A stretch of 48,595 bases of DNA from Grimontia marina (GCF_900060185.1 NZ_FIZY01000039.1:1-48595); one strand, 5' to 3'; numbered from the stretch's first letter, positions 1 through 8,194 are shown. Numbers and translations are program-made. The notes: a model not told the origin generated them from the sequence alone.

Positions 1-207
1 TGGCAATTTCACGGTTGGCAGAAGATCTCAGGTATGGATTGCCAGTTCAATCTCTTCCAAATAGCCAAAGTGCCTATCGAGAGACATGTAAAAATCCGAA
101 GTGCAGCAACACCTTTTGACCCTGAATACCAAGAATACTTGGCAAAGAGAAAGTCCAAAAGGCTAGTTCGCAACACTTGGAACGATCCTGCTCTGGCTGC
201 GTTATAA
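1..207 (+). CDS. Group II intron reverse transcriptase/maturase, C-terminal fragment
   Basis: Only the last 68 residues are in the window; frame 1 is open from base 1 to a TAA at 205-207. The segment with PIERHVKIRSAATPFDPEYQ followed by a lysine/arginine-rich tail is the usual C-terminal end of LtrA-type proteins. These combine a reverse transcriptase, a maturase (X) domain and sometimes an HNH endonuclease, and they splice and mobilise their host intron. The placement about 36 nt upstream of domain V fits the standard intron arrangement, in which the ORF lies in domain IV. Whether the full enzyme is intact cannot be seen here. Confidence 0.85.
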   Translation, partial: WQFHGWQKISGMDCQFNLFQIAKVPIERHVKIRSAATPFDPEYQEYLAKRKSKRLVRNTWNDPALAAL

Positions 208-243
208 GTTGCTGGGTATCAAATGATGCCTTTGTGGAGGCTT

Positions 244-277
244 GAGCCGTATGCAGTGAAAGTTGCACGTACGGTTC
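244..277 (+). ncRNA. Group II intron domain V hairpin
   Basis: A 34-nt hairpin with arms GAGCCGTA / TACGGTTC, an inner stem TGCA(G)...TTGCA and a GAAA-type tetraloop region (GTGAAAGT) matches catalytic domain V of bacterial group II introns. Domain V holds the catalytic metal-binding core of the ribozyme. Confidence 0.85.
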
Positions 278-385
278 TTAGGGAGACGGCACTTGGCAAC
301 AAGTGTCGTCCACCCGACAGAAACGTGCCAGAACAGATCGCCCTGACACGAGTAGGGCAGCGTTATAACGCTTTCTACTGTCTGG

Positions 386-639
386 GTGCTGCTTGATGTA
401 AGTATTCTCTCTCTTTACATCTTGTGCGTTAAATGGTGCTCAAAAGTATTTAACTCTCTCTGGCTCCAAGGATTATGTTCAGGGGTATTATTAGCTATCG
501 CCATTGGTGGTACGTTTTATAATTTTAAAGAACTGCTTTTGTTGTCGGCACCCAGCTAGATCATTCTAAAAGTGCCGATCCTACCAACATCTTTATCGAA
601 AAGCCTGAAAGCTTGGTTTTTGGCAGTCTGGAAGCGTGA
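386..639 (+). pseudogene. Possible broken small membrane protein gene after the intron
   Basis: In the frame from GTG 386 to TAG 557 there is a hydrophobic stretch (LCSGVLLAIAIGGTFY), which looks like a membrane segment. In another frame a second piece (ending PESLVFGSLEA) runs to a TGA at 637-639. A single frameshift near 535-545 would join them. No family is recognised. This could be a remnant damaged when the intron entered, or chance ORFs; confidence is low. Otherwise 319-764 shows no gene. Confidence 0.22.
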
Positions 640-764
640 AGCGCTAGGGGCTTTTTACCTTTCTTAATGAGTGGTGAGTCTAATGAATAAAACATTGGGC
701 CTATCGACGTATACTGATGAGAAGACTATCGTTTTGTCTTGACTCACCCGCCGCGGGAGCGTGG

Positions 765-1460
765 ATGGAAACGCAACACAGCGAACTTTACTGGGGCGCC
801 CGCTATCACCTCAAACAAGATCTCAATGGAAACTACTATCTGATTGGGATGCATCAGAAAATCTGGAAGGTATTTGGTTTCATTGCGCTTGTGCCGATGA
901 GTGCATCAATCGTCATGGCATTTGTCTCCTGGATGGAAAGTGATAATCAGATGCACTTCTTTCTTATTGTGGCAGCCGTTCTTTTGCTTATTTCTCTCAT
1001 TCTGATGCGTCGTACTGAACGTTTTGTTTTCAGCAGAGATCGCGTCTCTCATCTTCGGGGGTGGGGGAAAACGCCGCCTGAAAAAGCCTCCTGGCCCATC
1101 AGTGATTGCAATGTCACTGTGCAGCCGATTATTGAACACGGTTCGGGTTGCTGGCTGCAGTTGAATGACGGTGGAAAGTCTTTAACGAGAAACAGCATTG
1201 GCAAGTTCGAACAAACGGCGGAAATGGCGTTATTCCTTTCCAACCAAACAGGTATAGAGGCTATCGATAATGTGACTGCTTGGCCTGAAAGTCGGTCATT
1301 GGAAATAACTTCATCGGGCAAACTTCGACACGTCAAACCATTGAGGGTAGAAGGGGCTGAGTATCAGGTTCAGGGCTCGATATGGCGATTGCTTTGGGTG
1401 TTCCCATTCACATTAACCCTTGGCGCGTTGCTGTTTGTGTTCAATTGGATTCAGTGGTGA
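765..1460 (+). CDS. Membrane protein with PH-like soluble domain, first gene of envelope operon
   Basis: Predicted 231-residue inner-membrane protein. The start ATG 765 is chosen because GGGAG lies about 6 nt upstream; an ATG at 717 is in frame but adds an unlikely leader. Seen: two adjacent hydrophobic segments (around VFGFIALVPMSASIVMAFV and FFLIVAAVLLLISLILM), a soluble stretch of about 100 residues, and a C-terminal membrane segment (LLWVFPFTLTLGALLFVF). The two-helix hairpin followed by a short beta-rich domain resembles small bacterial PH-like (bPH) membrane proteins; this is inference from layout only. The next gene begins 4 nt downstream and has a similar layout, so the two may form a pair. 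Biological role unknown. Confidence 0.8.
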   Translation: METQHSELYWGARYHLKQDLNGNYYLIGMHQKIWKVFGFIALVPMSASIVMAFVSWMESDNQMHFFLIVAAVLLLISLILMRRTERFVFSRDRVSHLRGWGKTPPEKASWPISDCNVTVQPIIEHGSGCWLQLNDGGKSLTRNSIGKFEQTAEMALFLSNQTGIEAIDNVTAWPESRSLEITSSGKLRHVKPLRVEGAEYQVQGSIWRLLWVFPFTLTLGALLFVFNWIQW

Positions 1461-1464
1461 AGCC

Positions 1465-1947
1465 ATGGTGAATGCAACTCATGAGACAACAAACAACGTT
1501 CGAAAACTTCATCTGGGTGGTGGTGGTTTGCTGAGGTTTTTCGGTGTTCTGTTCTTTGTGATGGCAGGGCTTTTGATTTGGTATCGCACCGTGGATTCGC
1601 TGCAATCAATACTCACATGGGCAATGTGGTCTGGCTTTGCCTGGCACATGATGTTTCTTGACCACCATATACAAATAGATCGTCGAAGAGAAACCTTGAC
1701 CCGGCAAATTACCAGCCTTTATCCCGTCTATCGACTAAAGGCAAACCTTCACACTATCAGCGGATTTTCTGTGGCAAGAAGTCTTCGCTCCCGTGACAGT
1801 CACGGTGGAAAACTGCATGAGCTGGTCATGCTTTTTGATACCGGAGAAAGGGTGAAGCTCATGTCAGGAGGTCAAGCCAAGTTGATTGCAGAAGGTAAGA
1901 AGATAGCTGAAATGTGCAACAAGCCTTTTGTGGTTGATGGACAGTGA
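1465..1947 (+). CDS. Membrane protein with PH-like domain, second gene of envelope operon
   Basis: 160-residue protein starting at ATG 1465, 4 nt after the previous stop, so probably translationally coupled. Two membrane segments (LLRFFGVLFFVMAGLLIWY and an adjacent weaker one) precede a soluble domain beginning at HHIQIDRRRETLTRQI. The pattern of two helices, a D-R-x-x-x-T-L-x-R strand, and a C-terminal helix ending in a proline/valine motif is typical of bacterial PH-like membrane proteins. The family call is inferred. Function unknown; it probably works with its upstream neighbour and the two secreted proteins that follow. Confidence 0.8.
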   Translation: MVNATHETTNNVRKLHLGGGGLLRFFGVLFFVMAGLLIWYRTVDSLQSILTWAMWSGFAWHMMFLDHHIQIDRRRETLTRQITSLYPVYRLKANLHTISGFSVARSLRSRDSHGGKLHELVMLFDTGERVKLMSGGQAKLIAEGKKIAEMCNKPFVVDGQ

Positions 1948-1985
1948 ATGCTTGTTTTGTGCGAGCGGTTAGAAAGGAAATGAGT

Positions 1986-3302
1986 ATGTTGAATTCCCAG
2001 CGTCATGCATTTATTAAAGCCAACCAGTTGGTGACTCTTTTGCTTGTCTCAATGCTGTCTTTTCCATCGATGGCTTACGAGCAAATTGAGCACAACATTC
2101 AATTGGTGGAGGAATTACAAAAGAAGACAGCGCCTTTGATTGAGAAAAGCCAAAAGAACGGCCGTGATTATCAAGACGCTGTCAGTGCCATGTCCGATGT
2201 TCTTGAAAAGACAGAAAGCCCAATGGCCGCTGTTCGTAGTGGTGACTTTAATCGACTGGTTTCGCTGGCAAGGAGTAACGCTTCTTTAGGGAATAACTAT
2301 ATCAATGAATATAAAGTGTTTCTTGACGAGATTGATAAGAGTTCGACGTGTTACAGACCAGATTTTTTGTCTAAATACAGAGAGAGTGTCGCTGAGCTAA
2401 ATGCCTTTGCCGACGCCCTCCCATCCTTAAAGGCTGCTGCCAATACAGAGATTGCAGCATCCGAAGTGATGATGGCACTGAGTATGAATGGCATGATGGT
2501 GTCGGGGATACCGAGCACTTTTATGATGAGTCACAATCTTTGTGTGGTTGGTGATGCTGCATCGGTTTTGGAGCAACTCAGTGAGGTGGAGGGTGCCATT
2601 GTTAAGGCGCTGGTTGGGCAGGCCATTCTTGCTGAAGACCCAGATTTCGATTTACCGCCTGAAATGCTTGATGATGAGTTTGCTGGTGAATATTTGGCGA
2701 ATGCTGACAGCTATCCTGAAGACGACTTTTTAGAAGACGGTCATTTCCAAGATGAGTATGAGGAGATACCGTCGCCACTGATCAGTGAACTGACTTTCGC
2801 CGATCCTCAAATCGAAAAGTGCCTCAAACAGTCCGCGGATATGGATCAGGCTGAGCGCGTCAATGATCTGTCTACTGTCATTTGTGAACTGCCAAAAGCC
2901 GCTAAGATCCATCTTAATGATTTGGCGCAGTTCCCATACCTTAACGATGTCATGTTCAGTGGTGGGGAGATTGAGTCCCTCTCGCCACTTAACAGTGCTG
3001 AGTCTCTTTCTCAAATTCTGATCGATCGCAGCACCATCCATAGCTTCGGCGATCTTTCCAATGTTTCGGCGACTGCCGTGTTTTCAAACGTGAACTCTGG
3101 AGACTGGGGTTCGCTAACTCAATCAGGTATGGACTACATAGTGATTGAACAGCCTGGTGATTGCGGCCAATTGGCACCTCTTCTGGGGTCGGGTGCAGTT
3201 ATCGCCAAGTTTGCTGGGGATGATGCACCCAATTTGACCTATGAAGACGTGAAATCGTCCAAAGTCGTGGTTACCGACTGTCGTAAAGACAGTGTGTTTT
3301 GA
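1986..3302 (+). CDS. Secreted acidic protein with helical N-terminus and LRR-like C-terminus
   Basis: 438-residue exported protein. ATG 1986 is chosen because AAAGGA lies about 8 nt upstream; an ATG at 1980 is too close to it. Seen: an N-terminal signal peptide (LVTLLLVSMLSFPSMA, cleavage before YEQ), a helical region to about residue 215, a strongly acidic linker (many D/E around residues 225-265), then a C-terminal part with repeated L-x-x-L-x-x-L-x-D spacing that looks like degenerate leucine-rich repeats, plus several cysteines. No named family is recognised. It sits between the membrane pair and the OmpA-domain protein, which suggests a periplasmic or surface role in one assembly; that is inference. 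Confidence 0.78.
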   Translation: MLNSQRHAFIKANQLVTLLLVSMLSFPSMAYEQIEHNIQLVEELQKKTAPLIEKSQKNGRDYQDAVSAMSDVLEKTESPMAAVRSGDFNRLVSLARSNASLGNNYINEYKVFLDEIDKSSTCYRPDFLSKYRESVAELNAFADALPSLKAAANTEIAASEVMMALSMNGMMVSGIPSTFMMSHNLCVVGDAASVLEQLSEVEGAIVKALVGQAILAEDPDFDLPPEMLDDEFAGEYLANADSYPEDDFLEDGHFQDEYEEIPSPLISELTFADPQIEKCLKQSADMDQAERVNDLSTVICELPKAAKIHLNDLAQFPYLNDVMFSGGEIESLSPLNSAESLSQILIDRSTIHSFGDLSNVSATAVFSNVNSGDWGSLTQSGMDYIVIEQPGDCGQLAPLLGSGAVIAKFAGDDAPNLTYEDVKSSKVVVTDCRKDSVF

Positions 3303-3315
3303 AGAGGGATAAGCA

Positions 3316-4773
3316 ATGAAGTTGTGGCTAGGGAAAGGAAAAATAAAATTCGCATTAGGTTTTGCGTTTACGACATTGCTGGTAACCACTGCATCGGCTG
3401 GAGAGCTGTTTAGTGCGCCGCCGGAAAGTGAACTTAAAGAAAGAACAGTTCAACATTACACCAAGTTTCCTCTGGTTATCGCGCTTGAAAAGGGAAAGCT
3501 CATTGTGCAGAAGCAAGGTGGACGGTTGACCCGGTTGGGCTACACGCTTCAGCCCAAGCATGAGCCTTTCCACCTGAAAAATAACTATAAAGCACAAATT
3601 GAAGCGTTGGGCGGAGAAATCCTGTTTGAGTGTGAAGAAAAAGCCTGTGGCAGGGTAAAGAATCTGTATCAGTTGTTAGAGCCAAACGACACCATTTCCA
3701 AGACAGCCCCTGCTTTTCTGGTGGCAAAGTTGAACGATGACACCAAACCGATATACCTCTCTGTGCTCAGTGCAACGCAAAAGCAGCATACCAGTTTGCA
3801 AGTCGATGTGCTTGAAGTGATTGAAGAGCCACTCGATTTGATATCGGTGGATAGGGCCTATCTGAGTGCGCCCGCAGAAGTGCTGACCTTTGAGGATAAA
3901 TCCGGTAAAGACAGACAAGGTAGCAAAGATCACCCAATGGTGCAGAGACTTCCGGGTGCCTGGATCGTCGAGTATACCCAGCTTGGATTTGGGAGAAGTA
4001 AAGTGCTAACGGCAGTCACAGAAAAGCGAGAGCACCAGATTGTAGCCTTAGATGGAAAAATCACAGATATTGGGTACAAACTGCCAAGGCAGTATTCAGA
4101 ATACGAAGTGTTTACCAACTACCAATCAGCGTTAAGCAAACTGGGTTTTGTTTCTCAATTTCGTTGTGAGGGGAAGGAGTGTGGTGACGAAGACAAGCTT
4201 CATGAGGAATTGAACACGCTTGTTCATCTTGGTTTTGAAGAAAACCAATTTTACGGCTTGTACAAGCTTGAACGTCCGGAAGGCAATGTTTATGCAATGG
4301 TCTACGTGATCGGTTTTTCCGGTGGCCTTTGGGGAGAATTGAGAGTTATCGAGGAAACTGAACTTAAAGATGACCGTTTAGTTATCGACCTCGAAGGATT
4401 AACAGACAAGATTGCACAGACGGGGCATGTGGCGTTGGATGGTTTGCTGTTTGAGTTCGACAGCGATCAGATGTTACCAGAGTCGAAAGAGGTGATTAAT
4501 ACACTGGCGACCTATCTGAAAGCACATCCGGACTGGATATTTTATGTGGTAGGTCATACCGATGACAAAGGTAGTGAATCCTACAACCAAAAGCTCGCAG
4601 ACAAGCGGGCAAAATCAGTGGTGAAAGCGCTGACCAGCGAATATCAGATCCCAAAAAGACAGTTGGTAGCGAAAGGGGTAGGTGAGTATGCTCCTGTTGC
4701 CAATAACCTCAATGAAGATGGCCAGAAGCAAAATCGTCGGGTTGAATTGGTATTAAGATCCGATACGAAATAG
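3316..4773 (+). CDS. OmpA-family outer-membrane/periplasmic protein with duplicated DUF4892-like region
   Basis: 485 residues. Signal peptide at 1-29 (ends TASA). The C-terminal about 110 residues are a clear OmpA-type peptidoglycan-binding domain (LLFEFDSDQ, VVGHTDDKGS, NRRVEL). The region between carries two copies of one module: around residues 70-115 and again around 250-300 the pattern LGY-L-P...NY-A-L-G...F-CE-K-CG recurs, resembling DUF4892 found with OmpA domains in other Gammaproteobacteria. The protein is likely anchored to peptidoglycan. The start follows GAGGGATAAGC, 13 nt after the previous stop. It is the last gene of the 765-4773 operon; a terminator follows. Function beyond wall anchoring is unknown. 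Confidence 0.85.
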   Translation: MKLWLGKGKIKFALGFAFTTLLVTTASAGELFSAPPESELKERTVQHYTKFPLVIALEKGKLIVQKQGGRLTRLGYTLQPKHEPFHLKNNYKAQIEALGGEILFECEEKACGRVKNLYQLLEPNDTISKTAPAFLVAKLNDDTKPIYLSVLSATQKQHTSLQVDVLEVIEEPLDLISVDRAYLSAPAEVLTFEDKSGKDRQGSKDHPMVQRLPGAWIVEYTQLGFGRSKVLTAVTEKREHQIVALDGKITDIGYKLPRQYSEYEVFTNYQSALSKLGFVSQFRCEGKECGDEDKLHEELNTLVHLGFEENQFYGLYKLERPEGNVYAMVYVIGFSGGLWGELRVIEETELKDDRLVIDLEGLTDKIAQTGHVALDGLLFEFDSDQMLPESKEVINTLATYLKAHPDWIFYVVGHTDDKGSESYNQKLADKRAKSVVKALTSEYQIPKRQLVAKGVGEYAPVANNLNEDGQKQNRRVELVLRSDTK

Positions 4774-4786
4774 CTCGCCCCCAATG

Positions 4787-4833
4787 TTCGAGTTGGCGGG
4801 ATACAAACGCCCGCTAATTCGAATGGTTTCTTT
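4787..4833 (+). terminator. Terminator of the envelope operon
   Basis: A 14-bp stem (TTCGAGTTGGCGGG with CCCGCTAATTCGAA, two G-U pairs) and a 9-nt loop are followed by a T-rich run (TGGTTTCTTT). It lies 13 nt after the OmpA-family stop codon. Confidence 0.6.
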
Positions 4834-4967
4834 GCGAATGAAATGGACGATCACAAAACTCAGGCATTCGCCAAATCGCAATAAAACATATTGTTATAGT
4901 TTAGTGCTACAAATCTCAATAGCTCCCAAGGCAGCAACTCTCGGAGTAAAATGAGTATTCTAAGCGA

Positions 4968-5839
4968 TTGCCAGCCACCCTAATCAAAAGCACCAATCAG
5001 CACGTGGAGTTTACCGTTATCGTTAAAGCAATTTTATGGATGTCAGGGACGCTCTTATCTTTTTGCTTAATGGCTGTGGGAGCAAGAGAGTTGAGTGGAG
5101 AAATCCATACGTCACAAGTGATGCTGTTCAGGAGCGCATTGGGCCTTTTGGTTATCTCCTTCATTCTACTCGTGACGAAAAACTACAGCGGCTTTTCCTC
5201 CAAACGTCTTGGCTTACATGGACTAAGAAATACCTTTCACTTTGCTGGGCAATATGGTTGGTTGCTGGGAATTACAGTCTTGCCCCTCGCCGAAGTGTTT
5301 GCGTTGGAGTTTACCGTTCCTCTCTGGACAGCAATCATTGCGTGGCTATTTTTAGGTGAAGCCATCACTATGCGTAAACTAGCAGCCATTGGTTTGGGGC
5401 TTGTTGGTGTGTTGGTGTGTTGGTGATATTGAAGCCTAGCGTGGAGGTTTTGAACTGGTACTCATTGATTGTCCTGGCCGCTGCTTTTTGTTATTCCATA
5501 TCACATGCTTTGACCAAATCACTTTCAAACACTGAAAGCCCGCTGACCATACTATTTTTTATGTGCCTCATTCAGCTGCCTATAGGTTTTGTGTTTGCTT
5601 TGAGCGATTGGTCCACACCAGCTGGGATGCAATGGATTTGGTTAATGATTGTTGGATTAACCGCGCTGAGCGCGCATTTCTGCATGACAAAAGCGATGCA
5701 ATACGCGGAGGTTAGCACGGTGGTGATTCTGGATTTCCTGAGATTACCAGCGATAGGCATGGTGGGTGCGTTAATCATGTTGTTTGGTAACTTACTTATG
5801 ATGCTCAAAGAGGTAAGCAGAAAATATGAGGCGGTTTAA
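4968..5839 (+). pseudogene. EamA/DMT-family transporter, split by 8-bp repeat expansion
   Basis: Two overlapping ORFs (4968-5426 and 5417-5839) are the N- and C-terminal halves of one ten-helix EamA (drug/metabolite transporter) permease. The first ends just after GLVGVLVCW and the second resumes at ILKPSVEV. The break lies in three tandem copies of GTTGGTGT/A at 5403-5426. With only two copies the frame reads GLVGVLVILK and gives a normal 287-residue protein. The gene is therefore off as sequenced, but one slippage event would restore it. The start is uncertain (TTG 4968 or GTG 5004); the ATG at 4951 has a GGAG before it but is in another frame. Substrate unknown. Confidence 0.85.
5403..5426 (+). 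repeat. Three tandem 8-bp units inside the EamA gene
   Basis: Units at 5403-5410, 5411-5418 and 5419-5426 read GTTGGTGT, GTTGGTGT, GTTGGTGA. Because 8 is not a multiple of 3, a change in copy number shifts the reading frame; two or five copies would keep the transporter open. Confidence 0.9.
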
Positions 5840-5970
5840 GCGTTATCGTCCCAGTGGCTGACTAAAACTTGTACAAGGTAACATTGAACGCCTGTCTAAT
5901 CTTAGTTGGGTGGAAAGTATTAACCTTATGATATTCATAACTTATATAAATAAAACAAAGAAATACCTAT

Positions 5971-6172
5971 CTATTCGCTCAGCAACCTGTATAGTCTGGC
6001 GAGCTCTGGAGTCAGAGCTATAAATGAAAAATTTAGTTCAAGTATTTTCTCAGTCTCCATTCGATTCATTTCGTCTTCAGTGAATTCTTCTTCTTAATCG
6101 CCCATTTAGTAGCTTTACTCTGCGAGTCTATCTTCCGACGTTCAAAGTGAATATCCCACGCTGAGACATAGA
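5971..6172 (-). pseudogene. Remnant of an unidentified minus-strand gene
   Basis: On the minus strand one frame reads a coding-like basic stretch (DIHFERRKIDSQSKATKWA). After a run of AAG/GAA triplets a different frame reads an acidic-to-hydrophobic stretch ending in ALTPELARLYRLLSE and a TAG at 5971-5973. A single lost base in the AAGAAGAAGAA run (about 6085-6095) would fuse the pieces. No family is recognised. The upstream part is also interrupted, so this is called a decayed gene end. The rest of 5840-6204 shows nothing clear. Confidence 0.4.
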
Positions 6173-6204
6173 TGTTTCAGGGATTTCAAAAAAGGAACCT
6201 AGCA

Positions 6205-6408
6205 ATGAGAAAGAAAAGAGCAAACCTTCAGAAACAGGCTTGGAAAAACGGCCATGAAGCCAGATTTGAACAGATGGTAAGTGAATACCACAAAGAAAAA
6301 GCCGTGCTGGAAGCAATGACTGCGGGCTCTGAAGAATATGACAAGCAAAAAAAATTGTGCGAAAAACTGTTTGCTAACGCTGAGCGCTTCTTCAAACAGC
6401 ACCAGTAA
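6205..6408 (+). CDS. Small basic helical protein of unknown function
   Basis: 67 residues starting at ATG 6205, with AAAAAGGAA about 9 nt upstream; an in-frame ATG at 6172 lacks such a site. The sequence is rich in K, E, Q and A, with no membrane segment and long predicted helices, starting with a very basic MRKKRANLQKQAWKNG. It could be a nucleic-acid-associated or coiled-coil protein, but there is no motif to prove it. A terminator follows about 55 nt after the stop, so it is likely a single-gene unit. Confidence 0.6.
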   Translation: MRKKRANLQKQAWKNGHEARFEQMVSEYHKEKAVLEAMTAGSEEYDKQKKLCEKLFANAERFFKQHQ

Positions 6409-6423
6409 TCTGATATTCCGCAA

Positions 6424-6439
6424 CGGATGCAGACATCCG
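6424..6439. repeat. Small hairpin upstream of terminator
   Basis: A perfect 6-bp stem, CGGATG with CATCCG around a 4-nt loop, lies between the small gene's stop and the terminator at 6464. No T-run follows, so it is not itself called a terminator. Confidence 0.5.
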
Positions 6440-6463
6440 CAACTGTGTGTTTGCGTCGGTGGT

Positions 6464-6495
6464 AAGCCCGGCAGGATTCGGGCTTAAACTTTTCT
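6464..6495 (+). terminator. Terminator after small basic protein gene
   Basis: The stem AAGCCCG / CGGGCTT with an 8-nt loop is followed by AAACTTTTCTTCT. It fits an intrinsic terminator for the gene ending at 6408. The remaining 6496-6805 holds no gene; a TATACT hexamer at 6733-6738 may be the -10 box for the next gene, without a clear -35. Confidence 0.65.
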
Positions 6496-6805
6496 TCTGC
6501 GTCATTTCTTCGATACTATGGCTTTCCACTTCCTATAACGTCAAACATTTCACTGGGTGATATCTCGAATATAGGCATAGGTAAGTGCTAATAAACCGCA
6601 TAGGTACGTTTACGCTTTCCCCTTTAACATCAGGCTCGTTATTTGGTTTGGAAGAATCGTTTTCATTCCGCATACTTGCATTTAAAGTTGGTGTTGGGAC
6701 TAAACGTCAAATTATCTGAGTGGCGAGACAGTTATACTAAATATTGTGCGGTATAACCTATCAAGCGATAAATCACAGAAGTTTTTTAAGCGGGGAGAAA
6801 GGCCG

Positions 6806-7342
6806 ATGTATAGGGACGTGCTGACATTTTGGTTTGAGGAACTGACGCCAAAGCAATATTTTGTTAAAGATGAGCAGTTGGATCGTACTATTGAATCACG
6901 CTTTGGGGAGTTACTTAATCAAGCTTCTGTGTCCGAGTGTTTTAATTGGCGTAGAGAGCCAGAAGGAAGATTGGCGGAAATCATCTTACTCGATCAGTTT
7001 TCCCGAAATGTCTATCGAGATACATGGCGTGCTTTTGCCCAAGATACCCTTGCTTTAGCGCTTGCTCAGGAAGCGGTTTTTTTGGGAGCTGACAGGGAAC
7101 TGCCGCCAATCCAGCGCAGCTTCCTGTATATGCCTTACATGCACAGTGAATCAAAGATTGTGCACGAAGAAGCGCTGCGTTTGTTTGACCAGCAGGGACT
7201 GGAAAACAACTATGAGTTTGAAGTCCGGCACAAAGAAATCATTGATCGTTTTGGGCGTTATCCGCACCGGAATGAGATTTTGGGTAGGGAGAGCACTCCG
7301 GAGGAAATTGAGTTTCTGAAACAGCCGGGTTCGAGTTTCTGA
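6806..7342 (+). CDS. DUF924 family protein
   Basis: 178 residues from ATG 6806, which has GGGGAGAAAGG just upstream; a GTG at 6746 is in frame but poorly placed. The order VLTFWFEELTPKQYF, ILLDQFSRNVYRD, FLYMPYMHSE and HKEIIDRFGRYPHRN is diagnostic of DUF924, an all-helical, TPR-like cytoplasmic family found across Proteobacteria with no settled biochemical role. Length is normal for the family and no lesions are visible. It is a stand-alone gene, convergent with the lipoprotein gene at 7429, with a palindromic repeat between them. Confidence 0.9.
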   Translation: MYRDVLTFWFEELTPKQYFVKDEQLDRTIESRFGELLNQASVSECFNWRREPEGRLAEIILLDQFSRNVYRDTWRAFAQDTLALALAQEAVFLGADRELPPIQRSFLYMPYMHSESKIVHEEALRLFDQQGLENNYEFEVRHKEIIDRFGRYPHRNEILGRESTPEEIEFLKQPGSSF

Positions 7343-7347
7343 TCTAT

Positions 7348-7387
7348 CCCTAAACAACCTGAATCATGGATCTTCAGGTCGTTTGGG
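7348..7387. repeat. Palindromic repeat element, copy A
   Basis: CCCTAAACAACCTGAA and TTCAGGTCGTTTGGG pair as a long hairpin with a short loop. A closely related element is at 24803-24851 (same CTAAACAACCTG left arm and TTCAGGTTGTTTGGG right arm). It lies between convergent genes and may act as a two-way terminator, but its repetition suggests a dispersed element. Confidence 0.75.
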
Positions 7388-7428
7388 ATGAAAGGACGAC
7401 TGTGTTGCAGAGCCCTCCAAGACTTATT

Positions 7429-7968
7429 TCAGCAGTTTATCGAAAAATACAAGACGTCAAAGGTTGTTGTTAGTGAAAACTTGAACACCATACGTTCTGA
7501 AGGGCTGGCTTTTATCGTTATCGCGCCAGGGGCCAACTCAAGTTCTATGACTTGCTCGAAGGGAGCATTAGGCAGCAAAAAGGTTCGTGATAGCCAGATG
7601 CCGCCGTCAGATTGATGTCGGAAGGCGTCTTTAGTCTTCAGCTTTTCACGATTTTCAGGCTGGATAAGGTGCACTTTAGTGGTGTCAAAGAAGATGTCAT
7701 TGATGTCGATAAACGGTCTATCAACAAAGGCAGAAACGCTGATGGTCACGCCATTTCTGCCATCCTGACTGGCTTTGACTTTTACACTGTAGTCATCGAA
7801 AGACTGCTTTAGCGCATCCTGGTTTGTGCGCAGGTATCCACAACTTTGCGAAGCAACAGCCTCGCCAAAACTGTCCTCTGGTTTGTAATAAGTTCTGTCT
7901 GTTGGAATTACGCAGCCAGAAAGACCAATCGCCACGGCGCCGGTCAGCAGAATGGTTTTAAGTTTCAT
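7429..7968 (-). CDS. Putative lipoprotein
   Basis: 179 residues. The start at 7968 gives a canonical lipoprotein signal (MKLKTILLTGAVAIGLSGC) with lipobox LSGC; upstream in-frame codons would bury it. The mature part is a mixed alpha/beta domain with no motif I recognise. After lipidation at Cys20 it should be anchored in the outer or inner membrane facing the periplasm; residues +2/+3 are V and I, which do not signal inner-membrane retention. Single gene, convergent with the DUF924 gene. Confidence 0.8.
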   Translation of the reverse strand: MKLKTILLTGAVAIGLSGCVIPTDRTYYKPEDSFGEAVASQSCGYLRTNQDALKQSFDDYSVKVKASQDGRNGVTISVSAFVDRPFIDINDIFFDTTKVHLIQPENREKLKTKDAFRHQSDGGIWLSRTFLLPNAPFEQVIELELAPGAITIKASPSERMVFKFSLTTTFDVLYFSINC

Positions 7969-8165
7969 CTCTGTTTGCCCCAGATTAAAAGAATTGCGCC
8001 ATTCTAATAACAACCAAACAAGGCTCAATTTAAGATTGATAAGTCGCATATTTTGATACCTATAGGATCAGTTTATGGACTCCGTCATTTCTAAACTTCT
8101 TTGTAAATAGGCAATGGTGATGGTTAAGGCGAGCGCCTGAATGGTTGTATCGAACGGAACTGGTG

Positions 8166-8194
8166 TCCGGAAGCGAAGTGGAGTTGCTTCCGGA
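8166..8194. repeat. 9-bp inverted repeat in intergenic region
   Basis: TCCGGAAGC and GCTTCCGGA pair perfectly around an 11-nt loop. It sits in the gene-free stretch 7969-8286 between the lipoprotein promoter side and the 3' end of the hydrolase pseudogene. No T-run follows on either strand. Confidence 0.6.

Larger units (their letters stand above)
1..318 (+). mobile_element. Group II intron, 3' end (5' part outside window)
   Basis: The window opens inside a bacterial group II intron. Seen: the C-terminus of the intron-encoded maturase stops at 207. It is followed by a hairpin with the typical domain V sequence (GAGCCGTA...TACGGTTC) and then a domain VI-like stem (GACGGCACTT pairing with AAGTGTCGTC, with G-U pairs) ending in CCCGAC. 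The 3' splice site is inferred to be near 318. The 5' end and intron class cannot be judged from this piece. Confidence 0.85.
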
